A stretch of DNA of 64,000 nt from Trujillonella endophytica (lineage in GTDB: Bacteria > Actinomycetota > Actinomycetes > Mycobacteriales > Geodermatophilaceae). The stretch covers positions 372,001 to 436,000 of the forward strand of contig NZ_JABGCI010000002.1 of the NCBI RefSeq assembly GCF_019799905.1, written 5' to 3'. The translations under genes were made by a program, and so were the position numbers. Below, piece after piece: positions 45,945-54,360 of this stretch (the first letter of the stretch is position 1; the number at the start of each line of letters is the position of its first letter). Below the pieces are notes generated by a model, which was given only the letters and a program-made list of their open reading frames with translations, was not told the DNA's origin and searched no databases.

Positions 45945-47000
45945 TCAGGGACGAGCCTCCAGCACCAGGTTGAAGGGCGTCTCGGTGGCCCGCCGGACCC
46001 GACCGAAGCCGGCGTCCCGGAGCAGCTCGGTGAGCCGGGCCTCCCCGGCCTGAGCGCCCAGCGCCGTCCGAGGCTCCTCGGTCTTCGAGTGCGCCACGCA
46101 GACCACCGTGGACGCGCCGTAGTAGAGCCGGCCGACCGGGTTGAGGTTGTCCTCCAGCCGGTCACCGGCGTACGGCTCGACCAGGAGGAACGTGCCGTCG
46201 TCGGTCAGCGTCTCGTGGATGTGCCGCGCCGCGCCGAGGGGGTCGGGCATGTCGTGGAGCGCGTCGAAGACCGCCACCAGGTCGTAGCCCTCACCCGGGA
46301 AGTCCGCCGCGCTCGCCACCTCGAAGGCCACGCGGTCGGCGAGTCCGGCGTCCACGGCCCGCTTGCGGGCCTGGTCGATCGACGCCTCGTGGTAGTCGAA
46401 GCCCGTGATGCGGGACGCGGGATAGGACGAGGCCAGCAGCAGCGTCGAGGAGCCGTGACCGCAGCCGACGTCGGCGACGCGGGCTCCCGCGCGCAGCTTG
46501 TCCTCCACGCCCGTCAGGGCGGGGATCCAGGACGAGACGAGGTGGGCGACGTAGCCAGGGCGGAAGAACCGCTCGGTCCCCTCGAACATCACGGGGTCGT
46601 GAGCGTGCCAGGGGAAGCCCTCGCCGGCACGGACGGCCTCGATGATCTTGTCCATGTTCTTGGCCGTGGCGAGAGGGATCAGGAAAGCGGCGGCGCCGTG
46701 CATGCCGTCCGGGTCGGCGAGCAGGAACGCCTGCTCCTCGGTGAGCGAGAAGCGACCGCTCGCCGCGTCGTACGTGACATAGCCCCCTGCGGCCTGCGCC
46801 GCCAGCCACTCGCGCACGTACCGCTCGTCGACGCCCGCTTCCCCGGCGACCTCGGCAGCGTCCGCAGGCATCACCTGGAGCAGCGCCCGGTAGAGCCCCA
46901 GGCGGTCGCCGAGGACCGCACCCAGGGCCTGGAAGCCCGCGCCGACGTCGACGACGAACCGCCCGAGCAGGTCGTTGAGCTTGGCCTCGTCCACGGTCAT
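45945..47000 (-). CDS. SAM-dependent methyltransferase with winged-helix N domain
   Basis: 351 aa. N-terminal dimerisation/wHTH segment (GRFVVDVGAGFQALGAVLG, YVREWLAAQAAGGYV, GRFSLTEEQAFLLAD) typical of Rv2258c-type and O-methyltransferase-like proteins, then the class I fold: RVADVGCGHGSSTLLLASSY (motif I, SAM), FDYHEASIDQARKRA, VAVFDALHDMPDP and LLVEPYAGD. Substrate unknown. The start ATG at 47000 has GGGAGG 6 nt upstream. Divergent from the FmdB gene; a CIRCE-like operator lies in the shared 247-bp region. Confidence 0.88.
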   Translation of the reverse strand: MTVDEAKLNDLLGRFVVDVGAGFQALGAVLGDRLGLYRALLQVMPADAAEVAGEAGVDERYVREWLAAQAAGGYVTYDAASGRFSLTEEQAFLLADPDGMHGAAAFLIPLATAKNMDKIIEAVRAGEGFPWHAHDPVMFEGTERFFRPGYVAHLVSSWIPALTGVEDKLRAGARVADVGCGHGSSTLLLASSYPASRITGFDYHEASIDQARKRAVDAGLADRVAFEVASAADFPGEGYDLVAVFDALHDMPDPLGAARHIHETLTDDGTFLLVEPYAGDRLEDNLNPVGRLYYGASTVVCVAHSKTEEPRTALGAQAGEARLTELLRDAGFGRVRRATETPFNLVLEARP

Positions 47001-47179
47001 CGCAGGCCTCCCGGTGGAGTGTCCCCCCGCGCCGGACACTGTCCCGTCGGACAGCGGACGCCACCAGAGACGCAAGTCCCCCCGCGCGTCGCTCGGGACG
47101 GGGCGTTCGCTCGTGGTGACGCGCCCACGGGGACATCCGCGCTCCGCGTGATGGACGGACGGCGGGCGAGGGCGCATCA

Positions 47180-47206
47180 TTGGCAGTCGCCGGGCGAGAG
47201 TGCCAA
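47180..47206. promoter_or_regulatory. CIRCE-like HrcA operator
   Basis: TTGGCAGTC-N9-GAGTGCCAA with arms at 47180-47188 and 47198-47206 and exactly nine bases between. The actinobacterial CIRCE consensus is TTGGCACTC-N9-GAGTGCCAA, so 17 of 18 arm bases match. Located 41 bp before the FmdB start and 180 bp before the divergent methyltransferase. Its usual role is repression of heat-shock genes by HrcA; use at FmdB is inferred. Confidence 0.7.
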
Positions 47207-47247
47207 CCCCGGCTGCCCGACCTCCGCCCGACCAGGAGCATCCCGCC

Positions 47248-47598
47248 GTGCCGACCTACCAGTACGCCTGCACCAACCCCGAAGGCAAGCACGAGTTCGA
47301 GGTCGTGCAGTCCTTCTCCGACGCGCCCGTGAGCGAGTGCCCCGAGTGCGGCGCCCCGGTGCGCAAGGTCTACGGCTCGGTCGGCGTCGTGTTCAAGGGC
47401 TCGGGCTTCTACCGCACCGACAGCCGGAAGAGCTCGACGGCCGGCGAGCCCGCGTCCTCGACCTCCACCGGCTCCGGCTCGTCGTCGTCCGACGGTGGCG
47501 GCAGCGCGAAGAAGGAGTCCTCGACCAGCACCTCGTCGTCCTCTCCCTCCGGGAGCGGGACCTCGAGCGGCGGCACCAAGGCGGCCAGCGCCGGCTGA
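47248..47598 (+). CDS. FmdB-type zinc-ribbon protein
   Basis: 116 aa. N-terminal FmdB ribbon: TYQYACTNPEGKHEFEVVQ, SECPECGAPVRKVYG; the first Cys pair is CTNP so only one of two usual cysteines remains there (CPEC intact). FmdB family proteins carry a Zn ribbon and are usually small regulators. A Ser/Thr/Gly-rich tail (residues about 60-116) makes it longer than usual. GTG at 47248, with AGGAG about 10 nt upstream. Preceded by a CIRCE-like operator. Confidence 0.85.
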   Translation: MPTYQYACTNPEGKHEFEVVQSFSDAPVSECPECGAPVRKVYGSVGVVFKGSGFYRTDSRKSSTAGEPASSTSTGSGSSSSDGGGSAKKESSTSTSSSSPSGSGTSSGGTKAASAG

Positions 47599-47695
47599 CC
47601 GGTGGACGGCGGGTCCGCCGTCCACACCCCGCACGCCCGTCCACAACTCCGCGGCCGGCTCCCTCCCCGGGCGCCGGCCGCGCACCGTGTCCGGC

Positions 47696-48310
47696 ATGGT
47701 CCGACTGCGCCGCCCTCGTTCACTCGTCCACCTCGCGCGGCAGTGCCTGGCCGGGCTGCTGGCGGCCGGGGCGCTCGTGCTCGCCCTGCGGCCGGGGCCG
47801 GCCGCACCGGCGGCCGGCCCCGCTCCGGCCGTGCCGGTGGTCACCGCCGCGGCGGACCTCCCGGCCGGCACGCTGCTCACCGCCGCCGACCTCGCCGTCA
47901 GCCGGCTGCCGTCGGCACCCGGCGGCACGGTGGGCGATCCGGACGAACTGGTGGGGCGCGCGCTGGCCGGCGCGGTCCGCGCCGGGGAGCCGGTGACCGA
48001 CGTCCGGCTGGTGGGCTCGGGCCTAACCTCGCTGCTGCCGCCGGGGACGGTCGCCGCTCCCGTCCGGACGGCCGACGCCGCGGTGAGCGCGCTGCCGCGG
48101 ACCGGGGACCACGTCGACGTGCTGGCCACGACCGACGGCGACCCCCGCGCCCGCGTCGTCGCCGCCCGCGCCCTGGTGCTGCGGGCGGCGCCACCGGCCG
48201 ACGACCCGGCTGCCGGGCTGCTGCTGCTCGCCGTCGACGCGGCGACCGCCGCCGACCTGGCCGCCGCCGCGACCACCGCGACGCTGACCCTCAGCCTGCC
48301 CCCGCCGTGA
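47696..48310 (+). CDS. SAF-domain protein, CpaB/RcpC-like
   Basis: 204 aa. N-terminal hydrophobic helix (LAGLLAAGALVLALRPG), then the SAF domain VPVVTAAADLPAGTLLTAADLAVSRL and VGRALAGAVRAGEPVTDVRLVG, then DHVDVLATTDGDPRARVVAARALVL, the CpaB/RcpC pattern. CpaB/RcpC are membrane proteins of Flp pilus assembly, but no tad or flp neighbours are present, so it may be an orphan. ATG at 47696 chosen; GTG at 47687 in frame. 52 bp before mscL. Confidence 0.78.
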   Translation: MVRLRRPRSLVHLARQCLAGLLAAGALVLALRPGPAAPAAGPAPAVPVVTAAADLPAGTLLTAADLAVSRLPSAPGGTVGDPDELVGRALAGAVRAGEPVTDVRLVGSGLTSLLPPGTVAAPVRTADAAVSALPRTGDHVDVLATTDGDPRARVVAARALVLRAAPPADDPAAGLLLLAVDAATAADLAAAATTATLTLSLPPP

Positions 48311-48362
48311 CACACCGTGCGCGCCTGGACACCGTGTGCGGGGCCGTGGCTGGATGGGCGCC

Positions 48363-48800
48363 ATGATCAAGGGCTTCAAGGACTTCCTGCTGCGCGGCAA
48401 CGTCGTCGAGCTCGCGGTGGCCGTCGTCATCGGCGCCGCCTTCACCGCGCTCGTCAGCCAGTTCACCGCCTCGTTCCTGGAGCCGCTGATCGGCGTCTTC
48501 GGCGGCGGTGGCCTCGACGGCGGCACGTTCACGGTGAGCGACCAGGTCTTCGACTGGGCCGCGTTCGTCAACGCGGTGATCACCTTCATGATCACCGCGG
48601 CGGTCGTCTACCTCCTGGTGGTGATGCCGCTGAAGAACATCGTGGAGCGTCGCAAGCGGGGCGAGGAGGCCGGGCCGACCGAGCCCACCCAGATCGAGCT
48701 GCTGGTGGAGATCCGCGACCTGCTGCGCGCCCAGCAGGGCGCCGGCCCCGGCTCCGACCCCTCCGGCCCCGGCACCACGAGCCTGCCCGGCCAGCTGTGA
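48363..48800 (+). CDS. mscL: Large-conductance mechanosensitive channel
   Basis: 145 aa. IKGFKDFLLRGNVVELAVAVVIGAAF (N-terminal amphipathic and TM1, split here), FITAAVVYLLVVMPLKNIV (TM2) and the Gly-rich periplasmic loop GVFGGGGLDGGTF between them. Homopentameric channel that opens on hypoosmotic shock. Start ATG at 48363 (ATG at 48354 in frame). Follows the SAF gene by 52 bp on the same strand. Confidence 0.95.
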   Translation: MIKGFKDFLLRGNVVELAVAVVIGAAFTALVSQFTASFLEPLIGVFGGGGLDGGTFTVSDQVFDWAAFVNAVITFMITAAVVYLLVVMPLKNIVERRKRGEEAGPTEPTQIELLVEIRDLLRAQQGAGPGSDPSGPGTTSLPGQL

Positions 48801-48804
48801 GGGA

Positions 48805-49503
48805 TCAGTCGCTGCCCCAGTGCGGGGGGCGGTCCTCCAGGTAGCGGCGGTCGTCGTCGTCCGGGTTGCGGGGCCGCTCCCCCCAGCCGACGTCCCGGTC
48901 GTCGGGCGCCCGGTCGGCGACCGCGGCGGGCCGCGGCCGGGGGTCGTCCGGTACCGGCTGACCGAGGTCCTCGAGCACCTCGGCCCCCGGCAGGCCGGCC
49001 AGCACGGTCCCGGGGACGGCGAGCTTGCTGCCGCGGGTCCCGGACCCGACGACGACGAGGTCGGCGGCGGCGACCGCGGCGTCGACCAGCAGCGGCCAGC
49101 CCTCCGGCAGGCCCACGGGCGTGATGCCGCCGTACGCCATGCCGCTCTCGGCCACGGCGACGTCCTGCGGGGCGAACGACGCCTTGCGGGCGCCGAGATG
49201 GCGCCGGACGAGCCCGTTCACGTCCGCGCGCGTGTCGGCGGGCACCAGGCAGGCGGCCAGCGTGGTCTGGCCGGCCCGGCGGGCGGCGACGACCACGCAG
49301 TTGGCCGACGCCACGAGCGGGACCTCGTAAGCCTCGGTGAAGGCGGCCGTGTCGGCCAGGTCCTCGTCGATGGCGGCGACCCAGGCCCGGCCCCCGAGCG
49401 CGGGCAGGGCGGCGGCCACCGGTGCACCGAGCAGGTCGGGGTGCTCGGCGGCGGGCAGCCACGTGAGGGAACCCAGGCGGGGGGCGGAGGCGGCGTCGGA
49501 CAC
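48805..49503 (-). CDS. YbaK/EbsC-domain aminoacyl-tRNA deacylase-like protein
   Basis: 232 aa. YbaK fold: CVVVAARRAGQTTLAACLVPADTRADVN, VRRHLGARKASFAPQDVA, SGMAYGGITPVGLPEG and VVVGSGTRGSKLAVPG. Edits mischarged tRNA such as Cys- or Pro-tRNA in related proteins. A C-terminal Arg/Asp-rich tail (about 40 residues) is not part of the fold. GTG start at 49503; the stop is 4 bp from mscL's, convergent. Confidence 0.9.
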   Translation of the reverse strand: MSDAASAPRLGSLTWLPAAEHPDLLGAPVAAALPALGGRAWVAAIDEDLADTAAFTEAYEVPLVASANCVVVAARRAGQTTLAACLVPADTRADVNGLVRRHLGARKASFAPQDVAVAESGMAYGGITPVGLPEGWPLLVDAAVAAADLVVVGSGTRGSKLAVPGTVLAGLPGAEVLEDLGQPVPDDPRPRPAAVADRAPDDRDVGWGERPRNPDDDDRRYLEDRPPHWGSD

Positions 49504-49578
49504 GGCTCCGATCCTCCGACACGCCCCGCGTCCCCCGCTCCCCCGGGGCGACCCGGCGACCTCGCCCAGGGCAACGCT

Positions 49579-49624
49579 GGCGGGGTCACACGGGGCGATG
49601 CGGCGGGGTCACCCGGGGCGACGC
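49579..49624. repeat. Two direct copies of a 23-bp unit upstream of VOC gene
   Basis: ggcggggtcacacggggcg and the next copy at 49602-49624 match with two differences. They lie in the divergent YbaK/VOC promoter region. No function known. Confidence 0.5.
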
Positions 49625-49711
49625 GCGGCATCGCCCGACGGCCGGATCGGTGCGCTTCCTGGCCGGATCCCCGCTGGGCCGGCGGGCCGCGCCGACGCCA
49701 GGATGGAGGCC

Positions 49712-50074
49712 ATGATCGGCCAGCTGCACTCCGTCGTCCTCGACGCGCCCGACGCGCACGCCCTCGCCACCTTCTACGCCGAGCTGCTCGGGATGGAGGT
49801 CAGCAAGGGCAGCCCGGGCGACGACTGGGTGGTGGTGACCGGCCAGGGCCACCGGCTCGCGTTCCAGCAGGCCCCGGACCTCCAGCCGCCGGACTGGCCG
49901 GACCCCGACCGCCCGCAGCAGTTCCACCTCGACGTGTACGTGACCGACGTCGACGAGGCCGAGCCGAAGGTGCTCGCGCTCGGGGCCCGGAAGCTGCCCG
50001 GCGGCGGCGGGGACTTCCGCGTCTACGCCGACCCCGTCGGCCACCCGTTCTGCCTGGTGTGGGACGCCGCGTGA
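49712..50074 (+). CDS. Glyoxalase/VOC-fold protein
   Basis: 120 aa. Two beta-alpha-beta-beta-beta modules: IGQLHSVVLDAPDAHALATF (His metal ligand), HRLAFQQAP, FHLDVYVTDVDEAEP (His), YADPVGHPFCLVW (Glu equivalent absent, FCLVW). Typical of VOC proteins with unassigned substrate. ATG at 49712; ATG at 49703 in frame. Its stop overlaps the thioesterase GTG (GTGA). Confidence 0.85.
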   Translation: MIGQLHSVVLDAPDAHALATFYAELLGMEVSKGSPGDDWVVVTGQGHRLAFQQAPDLQPPDWPDPDRPQQFHLDVYVTDVDEAEPKVLALGARKLPGGGGDFRVYADPVGHPFCLVWDAA

Positions 50075-50490
50075 CCGCGGACCTGCCGTCCGTCGACCTG
50101 ACCTCGGCCAGCCCGTTCGTCGCGACCACCGCGTTCGACGTCACGGAGGCCACCGGCACGCGGGTGGCGGGCACGGTGGAGACCGGCCCGCAGCAGCACA
50201 CGCCCTGGGGAGTGGTGCACGGCGGCCTCTACTGCACGGTGATCGAGTCGGCGGCCAGCATCGGCGCGAGCGCGGCGGTGGCCGACCGCGGCCAGTTCGC
50301 CGTCGGGGTCAACAACAACACCGACTTCGTGCGGCCCATGACCGCCGGGCGGCTCGACGTCGTCGCCGAGCCGATCCAGCAGGGCCGGACGCTCCAGCTG
50401 TGGCAGGTCGTGCTGACCCGCGCCGAGGACGGCAAGCTCGTCGCCCGGGGCCAGGTGCGGCTGCAGAACGTCCCGCTGCCGCAGGGGTGA
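50071..50490 (+). CDS. PaaI-family hotdog thioesterase
   Basis: 139 aa. Hotdog signature: HTPWGVVHGGLYCTVIESAAS, AVGVNNNTDFVRPMTAGRLD, LVARGQVRLQNVP. The acidic catalytic residue sits after HGG as expected (VIES). Hydrolyses acyl-CoA. GTG overlaps the VOC stop. Third gene of the operon follows with GTGA overlap. Confidence 0.9.
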   Translation: MTADLPSVDLTSASPFVATTAFDVTEATGTRVAGTVETGPQQHTPWGVVHGGLYCTVIESAASIGASAAVADRGQFAVGVNNNTDFVRPMTAGRLDVVAEPIQQGRTLQLWQVVLTRAEDGKLVARGQVRLQNVPLPQG

Positions 50491-51326
50491 GCGCGCCGGC
50501 CGCGGTCGCCGCCGCGCGGGCCGTCGCCGCCGAGGCCGGCGTGCACTGCACCGACCCGCGGCTGCTCTCCGACGGCGTCAACGTCGTCGTCCACCTGGCG
50601 CCGGCGCCGGTCGTCGCACGGGTCGCCACGCTGACGACGGAGCTGCGGCCCGACGCCACGGTCCCGTTCGGCCGGGAGGTGGCGCTGGCCGGGGCACTGG
50701 CCGCGGCAGGGGCCGCCGTCGTCCCGCCGAGCACGCTCGTGCCGCCGGGACCGCACGTGCGCGGCGGGCTGGCCGTCTCGTTCTGGGAGCACGCCGACGT
50801 GCGACCGGAGCGCCCCTGTCCGGCGGAGGTCGCCCGCGCGCTCACCGAGCTGAACGAGCACCTGTCGCACGTCGCCCCGAGCGGGGAACCGCTGGACCGG
50901 CCGCTGCAGGATCTGGCCGCCTTCGCCGACGCCGGGGGTCGCTGGGGAGCGTCGGGGGAACAGCTCGCCCGGCTGCACGAGCGACTGGGGGCGCTGCGGC
51001 CGCGGCTGGCCGGTGAGGGGCGCACGCTGCACGGTGACGCCCATCCGGGCAACCTCCTGGCCACCCGCACCGGCTGGCTCTGGACCGACCTGGAGGACAC
51101 CTGCCCCGGCCCGCCGGAGTGGGACCTCGCCTGCCTGCGCCTGACGAGCAGGCTCGACGGCCGGGCGGCGCTCGACGCGATGCGCGGTGCGCCGTCGGAC
51201 GCCGAGCTCGCCCCGTGGCTGGAGCTGCGCCGCATGCACGCGGCGGTGTGGACGGCGGTCCTCGCCACCCACCGGCCGACCCACCGGGCGGCCGCGGCGG
51301 AGCGGATGGCCGCGGAGTTCGGCTGA
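50487..51326 (+). CDS. Aminoglycoside phosphotransferase-family kinase-like protein
   Basis: 279 aa. Kinase fold: VVHLAPAPVVARVATL (N lobe), PFGREVALAGAL, LHGDAHPGNLLATRTGWLWTDLEDT (brenner-type HGDxHxxN and DxD: catalytic Asp and metal Asp present). Small-molecule phosphotransferase; substrate unknown. GTG at 50487 overlaps the thioesterase stop. Part of the VOC-thioesterase-kinase operon. Confidence 0.85.
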   Translation: MSAPAAVAAARAVAAEAGVHCTDPRLLSDGVNVVVHLAPAPVVARVATLTTELRPDATVPFGREVALAGALAAAGAAVVPPSTLVPPGPHVRGGLAVSFWEHADVRPERPCPAEVARALTELNEHLSHVAPSGEPLDRPLQDLAAFADAGGRWGASGEQLARLHERLGALRPRLAGEGRTLHGDAHPGNLLATRTGWLWTDLEDTCPGPPEWDLACLRLTSRLDGRAALDAMRGAPSDAELAPWLELRRMHAAVWTAVLATHRPTHRAAAAERMAAEFG

Positions 51327-51340
51327 GCGGCTGCGCCTGC

Positions 51341-51365
51341 GGAACGTTTCGGTCTCGGGGGACGT
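51341..51365 (+). promoter_or_regulatory. ECF-sigma-type promoter before lipoprotein gene
   Basis: GGAAC (51341-51345), 17 bp, then CGT (51363-51365), the layout of SigE/SigH-type envelope-stress promoters. A start site near 51373 would be at or beside the ATG at 51375, so leaderless. Candidate only. Confidence 0.45.
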
Positions 51366-51374
51366 ACTGACGGC

Positions 51375-52169
51375 ATGAGGCCGGTCCGCCGAGGCGCCGT
51401 CGTGGTGGTGTGCGGTCTGATCCTCGGGGGCTGCGCGTCCGCCGAGGACCAGCGAACGGCGAGCCCGGACCTGCCGGCGGTGTCTCTCGGCGACGCCACC
51501 TATGACTCCCCGGCGACGGCCTCCGAGCTGATCCGCGAGTCGTACGTGATCGCCCGGGGCCGCTTCGTCGGCGGCCCCGTCGTCGTCCAGGCGGCCCCCG
51601 AGGGCGAGGAGTTGGCCTCGGAGCTCGTGGTGTGGGAGTTCGTCCCGGACGAGGTGTACCGCGACGTGCGGGTGGACGACGCCCCGGCGAGGGTCGCTGA
51701 AGAGCGACGGGGCTCGATCTCCGTGGCGGCCAGGGCGATCGTCGTCGGGGACATGCGTGGCGACCAGTCGGTCGAGGAGTTCGTCCGCAGCTTCCCCAGC
51801 GCGGCCACGCTCAACAGCTTCCCGGTCGATCGCCCGGTCTACGTCTTCCTGTCCCCGGGAGGGCTGCCCCGCGACTCGGTCGATCGCGACCCCGACCTGG
51901 CCCACGTCATGACGCTGGCCGGGACGGCGCAGTGCTACCTCGTCGACGACCTCTCCCGGCCCTGCGGCTACATCGCCGACATCCCCGGAGGAGAACCAGG
52001 GGCGGTGCTCGAAGAGGGCAACTTCGTGCCCAGCGGCCTCACCGTGGACGTGATCGAGGGATCGGCCTCCGTACGCGAGGTCACCTCGGCTGCGCCCTTC
52101 GAGGAGGTCGACGCCCTGATCGACGCCGAGAGGTTCGTGGCGCTCCCCGCGGAGGGCGGCGAGGGCTGA
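51375..52169 (+). CDS. Predicted lipoprotein of unknown function
   Basis: 264 aa. Lipobox after a hydrophobic helix: VVVVCGLILGGC (Cys 20). The exported part has a mixed alpha/beta composition with no recognised domain: SELIRESYVIARGRF, VVWEFVPDEVYRDV. Preceded by a candidate ECF promoter, so possibly envelope-stress induced. Start ATG at 51375, no SD. Family not recognised. Confidence 0.8.
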   Translation: MRPVRRGAVVVVCGLILGGCASAEDQRTASPDLPAVSLGDATYDSPATASELIRESYVIARGRFVGGPVVVQAAPEGEELASELVVWEFVPDEVYRDVRVDDAPARVAEERRGSISVAARAIVVGDMRGDQSVEEFVRSFPSAATLNSFPVDRPVYVFLSPGGLPRDSVDRDPDLAHVMTLAGTAQCYLVDDLSRPCGYIADIPGGEPGAVLEEGNFVPSGLTVDVIEGSASVREVTSAAPFEEVDALIDAERFVALPAEGGEG

Positions 52170-52173
52170 GCGG

Positions 52174-53094
52174 TCAGGCGCCCGGCACGTGCGCCGGGTC
52201 GAGGACGACGGAGAACAGCGCGCGCGGGTCCTGCAGGGTGGCGGGCGGGCGGGCGGCCGAGCGCGGGACGACGCGGTCCCACCGGGCCGGACGCCGGTGC
52301 GGCAGCAGCTCCCGGCCCTCGAACGCGTAGTCCCCGACGACCTCCCCCAGCAGCAGGCCGGCGCCCCGCTCGATCGGCAGCGCGACCGGATCGCCGGGCC
52401 GGAGCTCGTCGAGGAAGGCCGTCAGCTGACGCAGGTCCTTGGCCGGGCGCCGTCCGGACAGCTCCTTGGCCAGTGCCCGCAGCTCCACGGGCGTGAGACC
52501 GGTCGCGTCGACGTCGATGCCCGACTGGGTGCCCAGCCCGACGACCCCGGCGGCCAGGCAGGCGCCCAGCTCGTTGTGGTTGCGGGGGCGCACCACCCAC
52601 ACCCGCGTCCCCTCCGGCTCGGGCGCGGGCGGCAGGTCGTCGGGCTCGGGCCACAGGTAGGGCAGGTCGTCGGGCTCGGACCCGAACCTCTCGGCGAACA
52701 GCGGCCGGTAGAAGTCCGGGTCCTTGGCCAGCAGGTTCGACCGGTGCGACAGGTGCAGCGCCGGGTCCCCCAGCCACGTGGGCAGCAGCCCGGCGGCGGC
52801 GAGCTCCCCCTGCGAGGCGTCGACGACCTCGGGCGCGAACTCGCCGATCAGCGTGTACGTGCTGTCGGCGAAGCCGCGTTCCCGCCAGACCCGCACCGAG
52901 GCCAGGCCGTAGGCGACCAGCGCCGGCGTCCGGCCCCGCCACATCCGCACCACCGGGTGGGAGACCCAGCCGTAGTCGGGCAGCTCGAGAGCGCGCAGCA
53001 CCTGGAGCGTCTCCACGCGCTGCTTGCCCAGCCGTGGCGAGTCCAGCAGCCGCGCGCTCTCGACGAAGTCGGCCACCGGCAGGAAGGTCTGCAT
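52174..53094 (-). CDS. MSMEG_6728-like (pyrimidine-dimer-glycosylase fold) protein
   Basis: 306 aa. N-terminal part matches the pyrimidine dimer DNA glycosylase-like (Pyr_excise) type: MQTFLPVADFVESARLLDSP, RLGKQRVETLQVLRALELP, HPVVRMWRGRTPALVAYGL. The C half (RVWVVRPRNHNELGACLAAG, DPVALPIERGAGLLLGEVVGDY, ELLPHRRPARWDRVV) resembles the N-terminal domain of Mrr-like restriction proteins. Two nucleic-acid-related modules are joined. Start ATG at 53094; no SD visible. Repair activity is inferred from fold only. Confidence 0.75.
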   Translation of the reverse strand: MQTFLPVADFVESARLLDSPRLGKQRVETLQVLRALELPDYGWVSHPVVRMWRGRTPALVAYGLASVRVWRERGFADSTYTLIGEFAPEVVDASQGELAAAGLLPTWLGDPALHLSHRSNLLAKDPDFYRPLFAERFGSEPDDLPYLWPEPDDLPPAPEPEGTRVWVVRPRNHNELGACLAAGVVGLGTQSGIDVDATGLTPVELRALAKELSGRRPAKDLRQLTAFLDELRPGDPVALPIERGAGLLLGEVVGDYAFEGRELLPHRRPARWDRVVPRSAARPPATLQDPRALFSVVLDPAHVPGA

Positions 53095-53133
53095 CGCCGT
53101 CGATCCTCGCCGAGGGAGGGCACGCGCGCCTGG

Positions 53134-53457
53134 TCAGGCGTCCGGTCGGTCCGGGGCGTCGAGCTCGTGCAGCGCCGCCTCCCAGCGAGCCCGGCGGGCG
53201 TCGTCGTCCTGGTCCCACCAGGCGGGGCCCCGCTCCCCCAGGCCGGTCTTCGCCAGCTGGACGCGGGCCCGGGCGGCGGCCACGGCGGCCGCGTCGTCGG
53301 CCCGCCCGGCGGCGCGCACCCCGGACCGGCCGACGCCGAGGTGGTGCAGCAGCCGTGCCCGGACGTCGTCGGGCAGCGTGGGATCGGCGGCCCGCCAGCG
53401 GCGACCGTCGACGACGATCCACCGGCCGTCGTCCGTGCGGCCGACCTCGCGCGTCAC
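53134..53457 (-). CDS. Small conserved protein (biopolymer transporter Tol-like)
   Basis: 107 aa. TREVGRTDDGRWIVVDGRRWRAADPTLPDDVRARLLHHLG..RVQLAKTGLGERGPAWWDQ. The pattern matches small actinobacterial proteins annotated as Tol-like, with no function shown. GTG at 53457 overlaps the sirtuin stop (GTGA), so it is translationally coupled to it. Confidence 0.8.
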   Translation of the reverse strand: MTREVGRTDDGRWIVVDGRRWRAADPTLPDDVRARLLHHLGVGRSGVRAAGRADDAAAVAAARARVQLAKTGLGERGPAWWDQDDDARRARWEAALHELDAPDRPDA

Positions 53458-54314
53458 GTCAGGCGGGAGACCAGCTCGGGCAGCACCGTGCCGAGCGGGG
53501 CGTCCACCTTCACGTCGACCTTCGCGTCGCCGCGGGTCGGCCCCAGGTTGACCGCGCCGACCGGGATGCCGAGCTCGGCCGCGCGCAGCACGAACCGGTA
53601 GCCGCTCATCACGGTCAGCGAGGAGCCGAGGACCAGCAGGCTCCCGGACTCCTCGAGCAGCCGGAAGCAGCCGTCGACCCGGTCGCGCGGCACCGTCTCG
53701 CCGAAGAAGACGACGTCGGGCTTGAGCGGCCCGCCGCCGCAGGCCAGGCAGTCCACCATGACGAACCCGTCGAGCACCTCGTCGGGCAGCTCGGCGTCGC
53801 CGTCGGGGTTGACCTCGTCGACGCGCGGCCCGAAGTCCGGGTTGGCGGCGCGCAGCCGCTCGTCGAGCCCGACGCGGGAGGCGACGTCGCCGCACTGCAG
53901 GCAGACCGTGCGGTCCAGCCCGCCGTGCAGCTCGACCACGTCCCGGGCGCCGGCGGCCTGGTGCAGGCCGTCGACGTTCTGCGTGATGACGCCGCTGAGC
54001 AGGCCGGCGGCCTGGAGGCCGGCGACGGCCCGGTGCCCGGCGTTCGGGCGGGCCGAGTGCATCTGGCGCCAGCCGACGAAGCTGCGCGCCCAGTAGCGGT
54101 GCCGGCCGCGGGGGTCGCGGCGGAAGGCCTGCCAGGTCATCGGGGTGTGCCGGCGCAGGGACCCGCTGGCCCCGCGGTAGTCCGGGATGCCGGAGTCGGT
54201 GGACAGCCCGGCGCCGGAGAGCACGAGCGCGTCGCCGTCGCCCACCAGGTCGGCCAGCTCCGCGAGCCCGGGGACGGTGGCGGGGTCGTCGACGGCGGGC
54301 GGTGCGGAGGTCAC
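53454..54314 (-). CDS. Sir2-family NAD-dependent protein deacylase
   Basis: 286 aa. VLSGAGLSTDSGIPDYRG (NAD binding), ITQNVDGLHQAAG (Asn, Asp), ELHGGLDR (catalytic His), zinc cysteines CLQC and CLACGG, VFFGETVPRD and VLGSSLTVMSGYR. Removes acyl groups from protein lysines. GTG at 54314 with GGGGGA 10 nt upstream. Ends in coupled overlap with the small downstream protein gene. Confidence 0.93.
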   Translation of the reverse strand: MTSAPPAVDDPATVPGLAELADLVGDGDALVLSGAGLSTDSGIPDYRGASGSLRRHTPMTWQAFRRDPRGRHRYWARSFVGWRQMHSARPNAGHRAVAGLQAAGLLSGVITQNVDGLHQAAGARDVVELHGGLDRTVCLQCGDVASRVGLDERLRAANPDFGPRVDEVNPDGDAELPDEVLDGFVMVDCLACGGGPLKPDVVFFGETVPRDRVDGCFRLLEESGSLLVLGSSLTVMSGYRFVLRAAELGIPVGAVNLGPTRGDAKVDVKVDAPLGTVLPELVSRLT

Positions 54315-54360
54315 CGGCCCATGGTCCCCCGCGATCCGGTCGCGCGCCGCCGATCGGGCG

